Source of the DNA: Lentzea sp. NEAU-D7
GTDB lineage: Bacteria; Actinomycetota; Actinomycetes; Mycobacteriales; Pseudonocardiaceae
DNA: 64,000 nt
Reading direction: 5' to 3'
NCBI RefSeq assembly: GCF_026242055.1
Contig: NZ_JAPJDL010000004.1
Span: 410,711-474,710, forward strand
The notes beneath the pieces were generated by a model that saw only the letters and a list, made by a program, of their open reading frames with translations, made no database searches and was not told where the DNA came from. Positions within the stretch are counted from its first letter, which is position 1; each line of letters opens with the position of its first letter. Shown piece by piece: positions 55,001 through 63,790 of this stretch. Made by a program: the position numbers and the translations under genes.

Positions 55001-56269
55001 ATGACAGCACGGCGAGACCAGTCCGAGAACGAGGGCTCGCAGCCCTTGCGCCGGCGGACGTTGCTGGCGGCGGGCGCCGCACTACCGGTGCTGGCGGTGG
55101 GGACACCCGCCGCGGCGGCCACCTCGGTGGTCGTCGAACCGTCGAACGTGCAGCAGACGATCCTGGGCTTCGGCGGCATGAACCACACCGTCTGGATCAG
55201 CGATCTCACCGCCGCGCAGCGGGAAACGGCGTTCGGCAACGGTGCGGGACAGCTCGGGTTCACCGTGCTGCGCATCCCGGTCCACGAGGACCGGGCCAAC
55301 TGGAGCCGTGAGGTCGCCACGGCCAGGCGTGCGGTCGAGCTCGGCGCCAAGGTCATCGCCTCGCCGTGGAACCCGCCGGCCTCGATGACCGAGACCTTCT
55401 CCGGGGGCAAGAGGCTGCGCTACTCCTCTTACGGCGCCTATGCGCAGCACCTGAACGACTTCTCCGCGTTCATGGCGAACAACGGCGTGAACCTGTACGG
55501 CATCTCGATCCAGAACGAGCCGGACTACGCGGCGGAGTGGACGGCGTGGACGCCGGGCGAGATCGTCAGGTTCCTGCGCGAGAACGCGGGCGCGATCAAC
55601 ACCAGGGTCATCGCGCCCGAGTCGTTCCAGTACCGCAAGAACCTCTCCGACCCCGTCCTCAACGACGCGGCCGCGCTGGCGAACGTGGACATCATCGGCG
55701 CGCACCTCTACGGCACGCAGCCCGCGGACTTCCCGTACCCGCTGTTCCGGCAGAAGGGCAACGGGAAGGAGCTGTGGATGACCGAGGTCTACCACCCCAA
55801 CAGCAGCGACTCCGCCGACCTGTGGCCGCAGGCGCTCGACGTGGGCGAGCACATCCACCGCGCTCTGGTGGACGGCCGGTTCCAGACCTACGTGTGGTGG
55901 TACATCCGCCGCTCCTACGGTCCGATGCGCGAAGACGGGCAGATCAGCAAGCGCGGCGCCAACATGGCGCACTTCTCGAAGTGGGTGCGTCCCGGTTACT
56001 CGCGCATCACCGCCACCGCGAACCCGCAGTCGAACGTCTACATCTCGGCGTTCAAGAGCGGAGCCAGGATCGTCATCGTCGCCGTCAACAAGAACACCTC
56101 GCCGGTGGACCACGTGTTCACCGTCCGGGACACCGGTTCCGCGACGATCTCGACCTGGCTGACGAGTGCTACTGCGACTCTCGCGCACTACAACGACTTC
56201 ACCATGTCGAACGGCTCGTTCAACGCTCAGCTGCCCGCCCGCAGCATCAGGACGTTCGTGCTGAACTGA
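55001..56269 (+). CDS. Secreted GH30-family glycanase (glucuronoxylanase-like)
   Basis: A 422-aa glycoside hydrolase family 30 enzyme with a Tat-type leader (PLRRRTLLAAGAALPVLAVG, cleavage near AAAA). The acid/base is Glu173 in SIQNEPDY and the nucleophile Glu262 in LWMTEVYH; GFGGMNHTVWISDL and IASPWNPPASMT are typical of subfamily 8 XynC-like enzymes. A C-terminal beta-sandwich (about residue 340 onward) is the usual companion domain. It would cut glucuronoxylan outside the cell. The CebR-type site upstream suggests induction by plant-biomass sugars. Confidence 0.85.
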   Translation: MTARRDQSENEGSQPLRRRTLLAAGAALPVLAVGTPAAAATSVVVEPSNVQQTILGFGGMNHTVWISDLTAAQRETAFGNGAGQLGFTVLRIPVHEDRANWSREVATARRAVELGAKVIASPWNPPASMTETFSGGKRLRYSSYGAYAQHLNDFSAFMANNGVNLYGISIQNEPDYAAEWTAWTPGEIVRFLRENAGAINTRVIAPESFQYRKNLSDPVLNDAAALANVDIIGAHLYGTQPADFPYPLFRQKGNGKELWMTEVYHPNSSDSADLWPQALDVGEHIHRALVDGRFQTYVWWYIRRSYGPMREDGQISKRGANMAHFSKWVRPGYSRITATANPQSNVYISAFKSGARIVIVAVNKNTSPVDHVFTVRDTGSATISTWLTSATATLAHYNDFTMSNGSFNAQLPARSIRTFVLN

Positions 56270-56290
56270 GGCAGCCTGTCGGCGGAGTCC

Positions 56291-57073
56291 TCAGGTCCAT
56301 TGCAGACGGTCGGAGAGTCCCGCGGCGGCGAAGGCGGCGGTGAGGTCGTCGCGGCCCTCGGTGAAGTGGGCCCAGCCCTCGTAGTGGACCGGAACCACCC
56401 GGCGGGCGTCGAGGATCTTCGTGGCCTCCGCGGCCTGGGCGCTGTCCAGCACGAGCGGCTCGCCGCCGAAGAGACCGGCGAAGCGCGGGGCGCCGGCGAA
56501 GAGCACGGCGGTGCCGATCGGGCCGAACCGCTGGGCGATCTGCTCGACGGCGGCGAGCGAGGCGTTGTCGCCGCTGACGTAGACCGCCGGCAGGCCGTCC
56601 CCGGTTAGGACGAAACCGACGACCTGGCCGGTGAACGGTTCGACGTCCTCACGGCTGCCGGGACCGTGGACGGCGGGCACGCCGGTCACGAGCACGGTGC
56701 CACCGTCAGGACGGTCCAGCGCAACGGACTCCCAGTCGGCCAACCCCTGGGTCCTGCCTCCGAGGCGCTGCTCGGCTCCGGGGGTGCTGAGGGTGAGCGG
56801 GACGTCGGCGAGCAGGGCCCGTCCTGAGGTGTCGAGGTTGTCGGCGTGCTCGTCGTGGGAGAGCAGCACCACGTCGACGCGGCCCAGGTCGGCGGGCGCG
56901 ATCCGGGAGTGCCCGAGCTTGGTCAGGACCCCGCCTCCGCCGGCCGGGTGGTCGCCGGGGCCGTCGAAGGTCGGATCGGTCAGGAACCGCAGGCCGCCGT
57001 ACTCGAAGAGTGCGGTCGGGCCGCCGAAGACGTGGACGGGGAACTGGTCGGTGGCCGGGGGAGCGGAAGTCAC
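56291..57073 (-). CDS. Metallo-beta-lactamase-fold hydrolase (UlaG/YtnP-like)
   Basis: A 260-aa MBL-fold protein. The metal-binding motif is LLSHDEHADNLD, where the usual HxHxDH reads HDEHADN, as in the UlaG/NAPE-PLD-like branch; FGGPTALFEYGGLRFLTDPTFD precedes it, and VPVHYEGW gives a C-terminal histidine. It would hydrolyse a phosphoester, lactone or similar. The GTG start has no obvious ribosome-binding site. It is divergent from the CGNR regulator across 82 bp that contain three copies of CTCACGG. Confidence 0.75.
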   Translation of the reverse strand: MTSAPPATDQFPVHVFGGPTALFEYGGLRFLTDPTFDGPGDHPAGGGGVLTKLGHSRIAPADLGRVDVVLLSHDEHADNLDTSGRALLADVPLTLSTPGAEQRLGGRTQGLADWESVALDRPDGGTVLVTGVPAVHGPGSREDVEPFTGQVVGFVLTGDGLPAVYVSGDNASLAAVEQIAQRFGPIGTAVLFAGAPRFAGLFGGEPLVLDSAQAAEATKILDARRVVPVHYEGWAHFTEGRDDLTAAFAAAGLSDRLQWT

Positions 57074-57084
57074 GAGAAAGATTC

Positions 57085-57137
57085 CTCACGGTTCGGGTGT
57101 TCGTTATCCGTGAGGCTGACGGTAGCGATTCTCACGG
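57085..57137. promoter_or_regulatory. Three CTCACGG sites at 23-bp steps (alternating orientation)
   Basis: CTCACGG at 57085-57091, its complement CCGTGAG at 57108-57114 and CTCACGG again at 57131-57137. Starts are exactly 23 bp apart. They fill the MBL/CGNR divergent promoter region and look like an operator array for the CGNR protein or another repressor. Confidence 0.65.
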
Positions 57138-57155
57138 ACTGAAGCAAGCCGTACC

Positions 57156-57764
57156 ATGAGGTCCGTGGATGAGAGCATGACGGCAGAAGTCGCCTTGCCG
57201 CCGGTGCCGGGCGAGGAGCAGTACTCGTCGCTCGCTCTGGCCAACAGCGCGGTCGCACTGCCGGGCGGTCACGTGCTGGACCTCCTCGGCACTCCCGCGC
57301 AGACGAACCTCTGGCTCACCGGGCACGGCCTCGCGCCGGTCGACATCGGGATGCGGGAGATGTGCGCCACGCAGTTGCGGTCGCTGCGGGAACAGATCAG
57401 GGCCTTGTTCGACGCCCGCGTCGCCGGGCTGCCCGCCCTTCCCGCCGTTCTGTCGGCCGTCAACGACGCGCTGACCAGGGTCCCCACGGCTCCGCTGCTG
57501 CACTGGGACGAGAAGAGCGGTCCCTATCGGGCGACGCCGCACCCCACCACGGAGATCGTCGACCACGCCCTCGCGACCCTCGCCGCCAACGCGGCCGACC
57601 TGCTCACGAGCCCCGATGCGGAACGGCTCACCGCCTGCCAGTCCAGCCCGTGCAACCGCTACGTGCTCCGCCACGGCCGCCGCCAGTGGTGTTCCACTCG
57701 GTGCGGTGACCGAGCACGGGCCGCCCGCGCCTACGCCCGGCGCACCCGGCCTGAGACGGACTGA
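57156..57764 (+). CDS. CGNR zinc-finger (ABATE-domain) regulator
   Basis: A 202-aa protein. The N-terminal ABATE-like domain includes LALANSAVALPGGHVLDLLGTP and QLRSLREQIRALFDA; the C-terminal zinc finger has CQSSPCNRYVLRHGRRQWCSTRCGDRARAA, with four cysteines and CGDR where most members have CGNR. The family is thought to bind DNA as stress regulators. ATG 57156 is 18 nt after the last CTCACGG copy; ATG 57177 is an alternative. It probably regulates the divergent MBL gene and itself. Confidence 0.8.
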   Translation: MRSVDESMTAEVALPPVPGEEQYSSLALANSAVALPGGHVLDLLGTPAQTNLWLTGHGLAPVDIGMREMCATQLRSLREQIRALFDARVAGLPALPAVLSAVNDALTRVPTAPLLHWDEKSGPYRATPHPTTEIVDHALATLAANAADLLTSPDAERLTACQSSPCNRYVLRHGRRQWCSTRCGDRARAARAYARRTRPETD

Positions 57765-57785
57765 GCTGGCGGGCCGGTACCGGCG

Positions 57786-59351
57786 TCACTGGTAGGAGAC
57801 CATCGACGGCTTCGGCTTGTAGCTCATGGTCTGCTCCGGTGTGAGCATCGGCTTGTCCTCGTCGTAGAAGTTCTTCCAGCCCATCGGCAGGTCACCGGGC
57901 CGGGCGCCCACGACGGAGTCCCAAGTGGACACCTTCTGGCCCGTCGTGCCCTGCCCGTCCATGTGGATCAGCAGCTGCACCTCGTCGCGGGTGGTGTCGA
58001 GCGACTGCTCGTTCCGGATCATCGTCAGCTGGAACTGGTGTGCCACGAGCAACTTCTGCGGCAGGAACTTCGCGGCGGTCAGCTCGGCGAGCCACGCCGT
58101 GACCTCGTTGATCTCCGAGGCGTCGACACCGCCGATCTGCTGCAGCGGCACCTGGTCCGGCCCGAGCTTCCACTCGGGGTCGACGGCCAGGCCGACGTGG
58201 GGCATCTCCAGCAGCGACGCGTACCGCTTGGCCTGGTCCAGCAGCCGGGCCCGGCCCGGTTGCAGGTCCAGGATCACGTACACGCCCTCCTTCCCGGCCC
58301 TCTCCGCCCACGGGCGCAACACCTCGACATCGGTCTCGCCCGAGTAGTCGCCGTCCGGGCCGGGTGCGCCCTGGGCGACGGTGGCGATGATCTCCAGGGT
58401 CGGCACGACGGGAACGTCGCTGAACGGCTCGTACTCCTCGGCCAGCTTCTTGACCCGGGCGATGGACCCCTCGAGGTCCTGCTCGCCGAGCGCACCGAGC
58501 GCGGGCCCGTCCGGATGGCCGTAGAGGCAGACGAGCAACCTGCCGGGGAAGAGCGCCTGTCCACCGCCGGGCAGCTGGCCACCGCGGCCCACCGCGTCGA
58601 GCCGCCTGCTCAGCCGTTCCGGCGGACCGAAGTCCTCGCCCAGCGCCAGCAGCGAGGCGGACGGCTTCGCGCGCAACGCGTCGATCGCCGCCTGGTCGCT
58701 CCTCGGATCGGAGCCGCGCATCGCGACGACTCGCGCGCCCGCGGCCCGTGCCGTGGCGACCGCGGCGGCGTCGTCCCGGCCGGTGTCCGCGAGCACGGTC
58801 ACGTCCACCGGTGGGGCGGGCTCGACGGCCGGCAGCCCGGCGGGCAGATCCGTGATCGTGGCACCGTCCTGGGGTGCGTCGATCCCGATGACCTCGGGCT
58901 TGCCGGACCACGCCTCGACCTCACGGCGTGCGTCCGCGCCAACGGCGAGCACCACCTGCGGTGACAACCTCCCCACCTCGTCCCGCACGGGAGTCGCGTT
59001 CGCGGCGGGAACCTGGAGCGCCGGTACGCCCAGGCGCTCGGCGACAGCGCCTGCTCCGGCCGAGGCCGCACGGTCCGCCTCCGCGGCCACCACCACGACG
59101 GGGGCGCTGCGGAAGAGCGCCGAGCTCACGGCGATCGCCGACTCCGCGCCGGGCCCGGCGTCCAGCACGACGGTCTTCTCGGCCGGTACGGCCACGTCGG
59201 CCCTCAGCGCACCGTCCGGCGCCTCGGCCGTGAGCCCGAACGGCCCGGCGGTGCAGCCCGACACCACCACGGACACCACCAGGGCGAGGTGCCAGCGCCT
59301 CCGCGCTGCCACAGCGGGTCGAGAAGACTTGTGATCAGCGCGTTCCAGCAC
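57786..59351 (-). CDS. Lipoprotein with putative cell-wall-binding and TIM-barrel-like parts
   Basis: A 521-aa lipoprotein from GTG 59351. The signal ends in the lipobox VVSGC (about residue 32). The next about 190 residues contain repeats like VVLAVGADARREVEAW and VAAEADRAASAGAGAVAERLGVPAL, resembling cell-wall-binding repeat 2 modules. The C-terminal 250 residues (from LLVCLYGHPDGPALGALG) look like an alpha/beta barrel with acid residues in VVPTLEII and LAVDPEW. A surface glycanase or binding role is possible, but the family is not recognised. Confidence 0.6.
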   Translation of the reverse strand: MLERADHKSSRPAVAARRRWHLALVVSVVVSGCTAGPFGLTAEAPDGALRADVAVPAEKTVVLDAGPGAESAIAVSSALFRSAPVVVVAAEADRAASAGAGAVAERLGVPALQVPAANATPVRDEVGRLSPQVVLAVGADARREVEAWSGKPEVIGIDAPQDGATITDLPAGLPAVEPAPPVDVTVLADTGRDDAAAVATARAAGARVVAMRGSDPRSDQAAIDALRAKPSASLLALGEDFGPPERLSRRLDAVGRGGQLPGGGQALFPGRLLVCLYGHPDGPALGALGEQDLEGSIARVKKLAEEYEPFSDVPVVPTLEIIATVAQGAPGPDGDYSGETDVEVLRPWAERAGKEGVYVILDLQPGRARLLDQAKRYASLLEMPHVGLAVDPEWKLGPDQVPLQQIGGVDASEINEVTAWLAELTAAKFLPQKLLVAHQFQLTMIRNEQSLDTTRDEVQLLIHMDGQGTTGQKVSTWDSVVGARPGDLPMGWKNFYDEDKPMLTPEQTMSYKPKPSMVSYQ

Positions 59352-59509
59352 GTCAACCGTCCAAAGTGGAGAGGTGGTCCGCCTCGCTGCACGAGGGATA
59401 GCCCGTCGAGGGCCGGATCTGCACCGACCACGCCACAACCACCCGAAAGAGGACACGAGCACGGCACGTCGAACCTGCCGGTCGGCTCGTCAGACCGCGC
59501 TGTCCTACC

Positions 59510-60691
59510 TCACGAGCGCGAGCCCAGCAGACCGCGGGCGGCGAGGTTCTCCATCAGCGCGGTGATGCCGAACGTCCAGTCCGCCGCGGCCTCGGCGGTG
59601 TTCACGACGTTCGTCAACGCGCCCAGCCGGTGCGAGGAGATGCGGACGACGTCCCCGACCTTGTGGGTGAACCCTTCGCCGGGCTGGTCCCGGTCCTCGG
59701 TCGGGGCGAACATCGTGCCGGTGAACAGCGCGAAGCCGTCGGGATAGCGGTGGTGGGCGCCGAAGGCGTGGGACACGAGATCCTCGAGCTCCCGGCTGAT
59801 CTCGGAGACCGGATTGACGCCGTGCAGCTCGAATCCGTCGGGTCCGGTGATGTCCAGGGCGATCTCGGTGGCTTTGGCGTCCGCGAGGGTGAACCCGTCG
59901 TCGAACAGCCGCAGGAACGGTCCGATGGCGCAGGAGGCGTTGTTGTCCTTCGCCTCGGTGAGCAGCAGAGCGCTCCGGCCTTCGAAGTCGCGCAGGTTGA
60001 CGTCGTTGCCGAGCGTCGCGCCGACCGGGTTCCCGCGCGAGTCGACCACCAGGACGAGTTCGGGCTCGGGGTTGTTCCAGGCCGAGCGGGCGAGAACGCC
60101 GACGTCGGCTCCCAGGCCCACCGCCGAGAGCACCGGGGCCTTGGTGAAGATCTCCGGGTCCGGTCCGATGCCGACCTCGAGGTACTGCGACCACAGGCCC
60201 TCGGCCTGCAGCACCCTCTTCACCTCCGCGGCCTGGGCGGATCCCGGCTCGAGGTGGGAGATGTGGCCCTGGACGATCGCGCCCACCTTCGCGCGCACTT
60301 CCTCGGCCCGTGCGGGATCGCCGTCGGCACGCTCTTCGATGACCCGCTCCAGCATGCTGCGGACGAAGGTCACGCCGGCGGCCTTGAGCACCTGCAGGTC
60401 GACCGGTGCCAGGAACCGGGGAACGGCGTCGGCCGGGTTCGTCGTGGCGGCCAGCACCTCCGCGAGCGGCCACGACGTGCCGCCAGGGTGGTTCTTGACG
60501 ATCTCCAGCGCGTCCGGACGCTCCAGCAGGGACGACACGGTCGGCGTCAGCGGCGACAGGTCGACGACCTCGTCGCCTCGGATCGCCACGACCGACGGGC
60601 CGCCCGCGGACGGGTCGAAGACTCTCGCGACCAGGGTGGCGTCCGCCGCGTCCTGGGGAAGGACGTCGGCTGCGTTCAGCGAGATCCCCAT
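59510..60691 (-). CDS. Fumarylacetoacetate-hydrolase-family protein
   Basis: A 393-aa FAH-fold enzyme. VRSMLERVIEERADGDPA, PEIFTKAPVLSAVGLGADVGV, NNPEPELVLVVDSRGNPVGATLGNDVNLRD and the C-terminal GEGFTHKVGDVVRISSHRLGALTNVV are visible. The DVNLRD and PEPEL acidic residues probably bind the metal. Members of this length resemble 2-keto-3-deoxy-sugar-acid dehydratases of pentose oxidation rather than true fumarylacetoacetase. ATG 60691 follows AGGAAGG. No other sugar-acid gene is adjacent. Confidence 0.7.
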   Translation of the reverse strand: MGISLNAADVLPQDAADATLVARVFDPSAGGPSVVAIRGDEVVDLSPLTPTVSSLLERPDALEIVKNHPGGTSWPLAEVLAATTNPADAVPRFLAPVDLQVLKAAGVTFVRSMLERVIEERADGDPARAEEVRAKVGAIVQGHISHLEPGSAQAAEVKRVLQAEGLWSQYLEVGIGPDPEIFTKAPVLSAVGLGADVGVLARSAWNNPEPELVLVVDSRGNPVGATLGNDVNLRDFEGRSALLLTEAKDNNASCAIGPFLRLFDDGFTLADAKATEIALDITGPDGFELHGVNPVSEISRELEDLVSHAFGAHHRYPDGFALFTGTMFAPTEDRDQPGEGFTHKVGDVVRISSHRLGALTNVVNTAEAAADWTFGITALMENLAARGLLGSRS

Positions 60692-60784
60692 GGAAATCCT
60701 TCCTGCTCGCACCACGTCCCGCCACGACCTGGTCAGCCGGCCGCGCTTTCGGCACCCTACCGGCTCCGCGCGGGGGTGAACGGG

Positions 60785-61693
60785 CTACGAGTAGTCGATG
60801 TCCAGGCCGGCGAACCCCTTCGACCTGAACAGCTCCCCGCCCGCCTTCTTGAACGGGTTGCCGCAGTTGACGACCGTGACGCTCGCGAGCTTCGGGCAGT
60901 CCAGCAGCGCCTCGACGTTCACGATCCTCTTCGAGTTCAGGACGGTCAGCTGGACGAGTTCGGGCAGCGCCTGGAACACCGTGCAGTCGATCTCGGCGCG
61001 GATCCCGTTGAGGCGCAGCGCTTCCAGCGTCGGGATCGCCGCGAGCCGGGCCACCGGGAAGTCGCGTCCGGTGCCCGCGATCTCCAGCACGCGCAGCGGC
61101 GCCACCAGGTGGCCGACGACGTCGGCGTTCTTCAGGTCCTCCAGCTCCAGGTGCCGCAGCGACGGCAGCTCCCCGAGCTGACGCAGCACCGCGTCGTCGC
61201 CGCTCACGTTGGTGCGGAGGAACTCGAGCGGCGGCAGCGGATCGACCACCTGGGGCAGCCGCGGCGTGGTGTACGAGGTGACCCACATCAGCGCCCGCAG
61301 TGCCGGCACAGCGGTGTCGGCGGCGAGCGGGGCCGAGGGGACCCGCCCGTCGTGATTGCCGATCACGAGCGACGTCAGCGTCGGGGACGTCAGGTGTGCC
61401 ACGAGCGGTGCGGGCAGCTTGAGCGACCGCAGGTTCACGAGGTCCGGCAGGTAGGCGGGCAGCACCGCCTTGCGCAGCTGGGCCTCCGTCGGGCACAGGG
61501 CCAGGCCGCGTATCCGCGCCACGTCCTCGGGCCGCGGTGCGCCCTTCCACGGAATCCGGACGGCACCGTCCTCCGTGCAGTGGTCGCACTCGGCGGCGTT
61601 GCCGACGCAGAACACCTGGTCACCGCCGATCGGGCCCAGATACCGTGCCCGGCTCGCACCGAAGAGGTCGACACCCGTCATGCCGGGCATCAT
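60785..61693 (-). CDS. Leucine-rich-repeat-like protein
   Basis: A protein of about 300 residues (start ATG 61693, or 61681). From about residue 85 it shows irregular leucine-rich repeats (LVNLRSLKLPAPL, LTSLVIGNHD, LPSLRHLELEDLKNAD, LRVLEIAGTG, LEALRLNGI, LVQLTVLNSK, LASVTVVNCG). The N-terminus has an ECDHCTED cysteine pair. LRR solenoids bind proteins; partner unknown. No signal peptide is seen, so it is probably cytosolic. Confidence 0.65.
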   Translation of the reverse strand: MMPGMTGVDLFGASRARYLGPIGGDQVFCVGNAAECDHCTEDGAVRIPWKGAPRPEDVARIRGLALCPTEAQLRKAVLPAYLPDLVNLRSLKLPAPLVAHLTSPTLTSLVIGNHDGRVPSAPLAADTAVPALRALMWVTSYTTPRLPQVVDPLPPLEFLRTNVSGDDAVLRQLGELPSLRHLELEDLKNADVVGHLVAPLRVLEIAGTGRDFPVARLAAIPTLEALRLNGIRAEIDCTVFQALPELVQLTVLNSKRIVNVEALLDCPKLASVTVVNCGNPFKKAGGELFRSKGFAGLDIDYS

Positions 61694-61738
61694 CCAATCC
61701 CAGGCCGTCGCGTCCGGTACGGGCCCCTCGCCGACGGG

Positions 61739-62902
61739 TCAGTTGTCCAGCATGCCGGGACCGAACACCTCGTAGCGGATGTCGTCGGTGTGCATGCCGC
61801 GGTTGAGCAGTCCTGCGCGCACGTCCCGCATGAACGTGATCGGCCCGCACAGGTAGGCGATGGCGTTGGGCGGCAACGGGATCGCGTTCACGTCGACGAG
61901 ACCCGGCTGTCCGCCGTCGCCACCCTTCCCGTACCAGGTGAGTTGTCCGAAGCCGGCGAGGCGTGCGTACTCGGCGCGGTGCGCGTGCCGGTCGGGCGAC
62001 GTCTCGGCGTGCACGGCGACAACCGTGCGGGCAGGTTCCGCGGCCGAGATCTGGCCGAGCATCGACAGCATCGGGGTGATACCGATGCCCGCGCTGATCA
62101 GCACCACGGGCCGGTCGCCGGGCTGGAGCGTGACCTCACCGGCCGGCGGGCCGACGAGCACGACGTCGTCGGCGTGCACGTTGTCGTGCAGGAAGTTCGA
62201 CACCGCGCCGTCCGGGGCGCCGTCCGCGCCCCGGACCCGGCGCACGGTGATGCGCAGCTCGCCGCGGCCGGGTGCCTGCGACAGGGAGTACTGCCGCGGC
62301 TGCCGGTGCCCGTCCGGCAGGTCGACGGCGACCGACACGTACTGCCCCGGCTGGAACACCGGAACCGGTCCTCCGTCGTCGGGCAGCAGGGTGAAGGACG
62401 CCGTGTCGACCGCCTCCTCGTCGCGCTTGGCGACGCGCCAGGGGCGCCACACCGTGCCGGGGCTGACGCCCGCCTGCTGGTACAGGCCCGCCTCGGCGGC
62501 GATCAGCGTGACGGCGAACAGCCAGTAGACCTCGTCCCAGGCTGCGGCGACCTCGGGGGTGACGGCGTCGCCGAGCACGGTGGCCACCGCGCCGATCAGG
62601 TGCCTGCCGACGATCGGGTACTGGTCGGGACGCACGCCGAGCGAGACGTGCTTGTGGGCGATGCGTTCCGCGATCGGGCCGAACGGCGTGCCGTCGAGCA
62701 GGTGCTGGGCGTAGGCGACCACCGCGGCGGCCAGCGCGATCTGCTGCTTGCCGCTGGCCTGGTTGCCGCGGTTGAACAGGTTCAGCAGTTCCGGGTGCGC
62801 GGCGAACATCGACGGGTAGAACTCGGCGGTGATCTCGGCGGCGTGGTCGCGGACGACGGGCAGGGTCGCACGCACCACGGCGGCTGACGCAGCGGAAAGC
62901 AC
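61739..62902 (-). CDS. hmp: Flavohaemoglobin (nitric oxide dioxygenase)
   Basis: A 387-aa Hmp. The globin domain contains FNRGNQASGKQQIALAAAV and the proximal-histidine segment HKHVSLGVRPDQYPIVG; the reductase part has FAD-binding RQYSLSQAP and NAD-binding ISAGIGITPMLSML, ending YEVFGPG. It converts NO to nitrate with NAD(P)H and O2. GTG 62902 is chosen with AGGAG upstream; the longer reading has no globin-like sequence before this. Upstream are two GCGCGATCA direct repeats that may bind a regulator. Confidence 0.9.
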   Translation of the reverse strand: MLSAASAAVVRATLPVVRDHAAEITAEFYPSMFAAHPELLNLFNRGNQASGKQQIALAAAVVAYAQHLLDGTPFGPIAERIAHKHVSLGVRPDQYPIVGRHLIGAVATVLGDAVTPEVAAAWDEVYWLFAVTLIAAEAGLYQQAGVSPGTVWRPWRVAKRDEEAVDTASFTLLPDDGGPVPVFQPGQYVSVAVDLPDGHRQPRQYSLSQAPGRGELRITVRRVRGADGAPDGAVSNFLHDNVHADDVVLVGPPAGEVTLQPGDRPVVLISAGIGITPMLSMLGQISAAEPARTVVAVHAETSPDRHAHRAEYARLAGFGQLTWYGKGGDGGQPGLVDVNAIPLPPNAIAYLCGPITFMRDVRAGLLNRGMHTDDIRYEVFGPGMLDN

Positions 62903-62951
62903 AAGTAGCTCCTGAGGACGAGATCCGAGGTGGGACTGACGGCGCGGTGGC

Positions 62952-62981
62952 GCGCGATCACCTCTTGAGCTTGCGCGATCA
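62952..62981. promoter_or_regulatory. Two GCGCGATCA direct repeats upstream of hmp
   Basis: GCGCGATCA occurs at 62952-62960 and 62973-62981, exactly 21 bp apart (two helical turns). They lie 50-79 nt upstream of the hmp start, where an activator or repressor would bind. They do not match the enterobacterial NsrR site. Confidence 0.5.
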
Positions 62982-63040
62982 AGGACAGGCGGCCGCAGGT
63001 GAGAACGTCGCGTCCGGGCCAGGACCATCGTCCCGCGCAA

Positions 63041-63694
63041 TCATGACCGGACGACCTTGGCGGGAACGCGCTCACGCCGTTCCTGCGCACTCCGCTCGCC
63101 CACGACGCGAATCAGGTACGCGCCGGTGACGGCTGCCATCGCCGCCGCCATCAGCAGACCGCCGAGGGCACCGATGAGCGCGATGAGCACCGGCGACTGG
63201 CCTGGCTGCCACAGGGGAGTGGTGACGGCGGTGAACACCAGGAGGCCGGCTCCCCACGCGAGGGCGTTGGCCCAGATCCACAGATGGGCGCGGGCGAAGT
63301 GGCGGCGCAGCACGAACCACTGCGCGGTTCCCAGTGACAGCAGCACACCGGTGCCCGCGACCGCGGCGATGGGCAGCAGGGCCGCGAGCGGCAGTGCGTT
63401 CAGCCGCTCGCCGTTGTGCACCACGAGCATCGCGATCGCCCAGGCGAACCCCGCCGCCAGCGCGGTGGCGCCGATCCAGTTCCGGCGGCTCAGGCCGCCG
63501 TCGACGCGGCACAGCACGACGGCCTGCGCCACACCGAGCACGGCACCCTCGGCCACTCCGGTGAGAACGAGCAGCTGCGGCGACGAGGTGAGCGCGCCGA
63601 CGAGGGCGGGCACGAGGAAGCCGGCGAACTCACCCGCGGTCGTCCAGCGAAACCACGACCACCGGATGGCGCGTGCGGTCAGTTCGGTTCTCAT
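63041..63694 (-). CDS. Small polytopic membrane protein
   Basis: A 217-aa protein with about five or six hydrophobic helices (for example FAGFLVPALVGALTS, GVAEGAVLGVAQAVVL, LAAGFAWAIAMLV, GTGVLLSLGTAQWFVLRR and LIALIGALGGLLMAAAM). It begins MRTELTARAIRWSWFRWTTAGEF. No transporter or enzyme motif is recognised. It lies between hmp and a universal-stress gene on the same strand, 138 bp upstream of hmp, so it may share a stress response, but there is no direct evidence. Confidence 0.6.
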   Translation of the reverse strand: MRTELTARAIRWSWFRWTTAGEFAGFLVPALVGALTSSPQLLVLTGVAEGAVLGVAQAVVLCRVDGGLSRRNWIGATALAAGFAWAIAMLVVHNGERLNALPLAALLPIAAVAGTGVLLSLGTAQWFVLRRHFARAHLWIWANALAWGAGLLVFTAVTTPLWQPGQSPVLIALIGALGGLLMAAAMAAVTGAYLIRVVGERSAQERRERVPAKVVRS

Positions 63695-63790
63695 CCCTCC
63701 ACGTTGCGCGCCGAAGCGTTCCCAGTGGAGGGACCAACGTCCTCATCCGGCCGGTGCGCAGTGCTCGACTTCTCCCTCGACATCACCGGA

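Noticed and set aside
57770..57781. GCCGGTACCGGC palindrome between the CGNR and lipoprotein genes
   Set aside because: Too short, with no loop or T tract; not enough to call a terminator.
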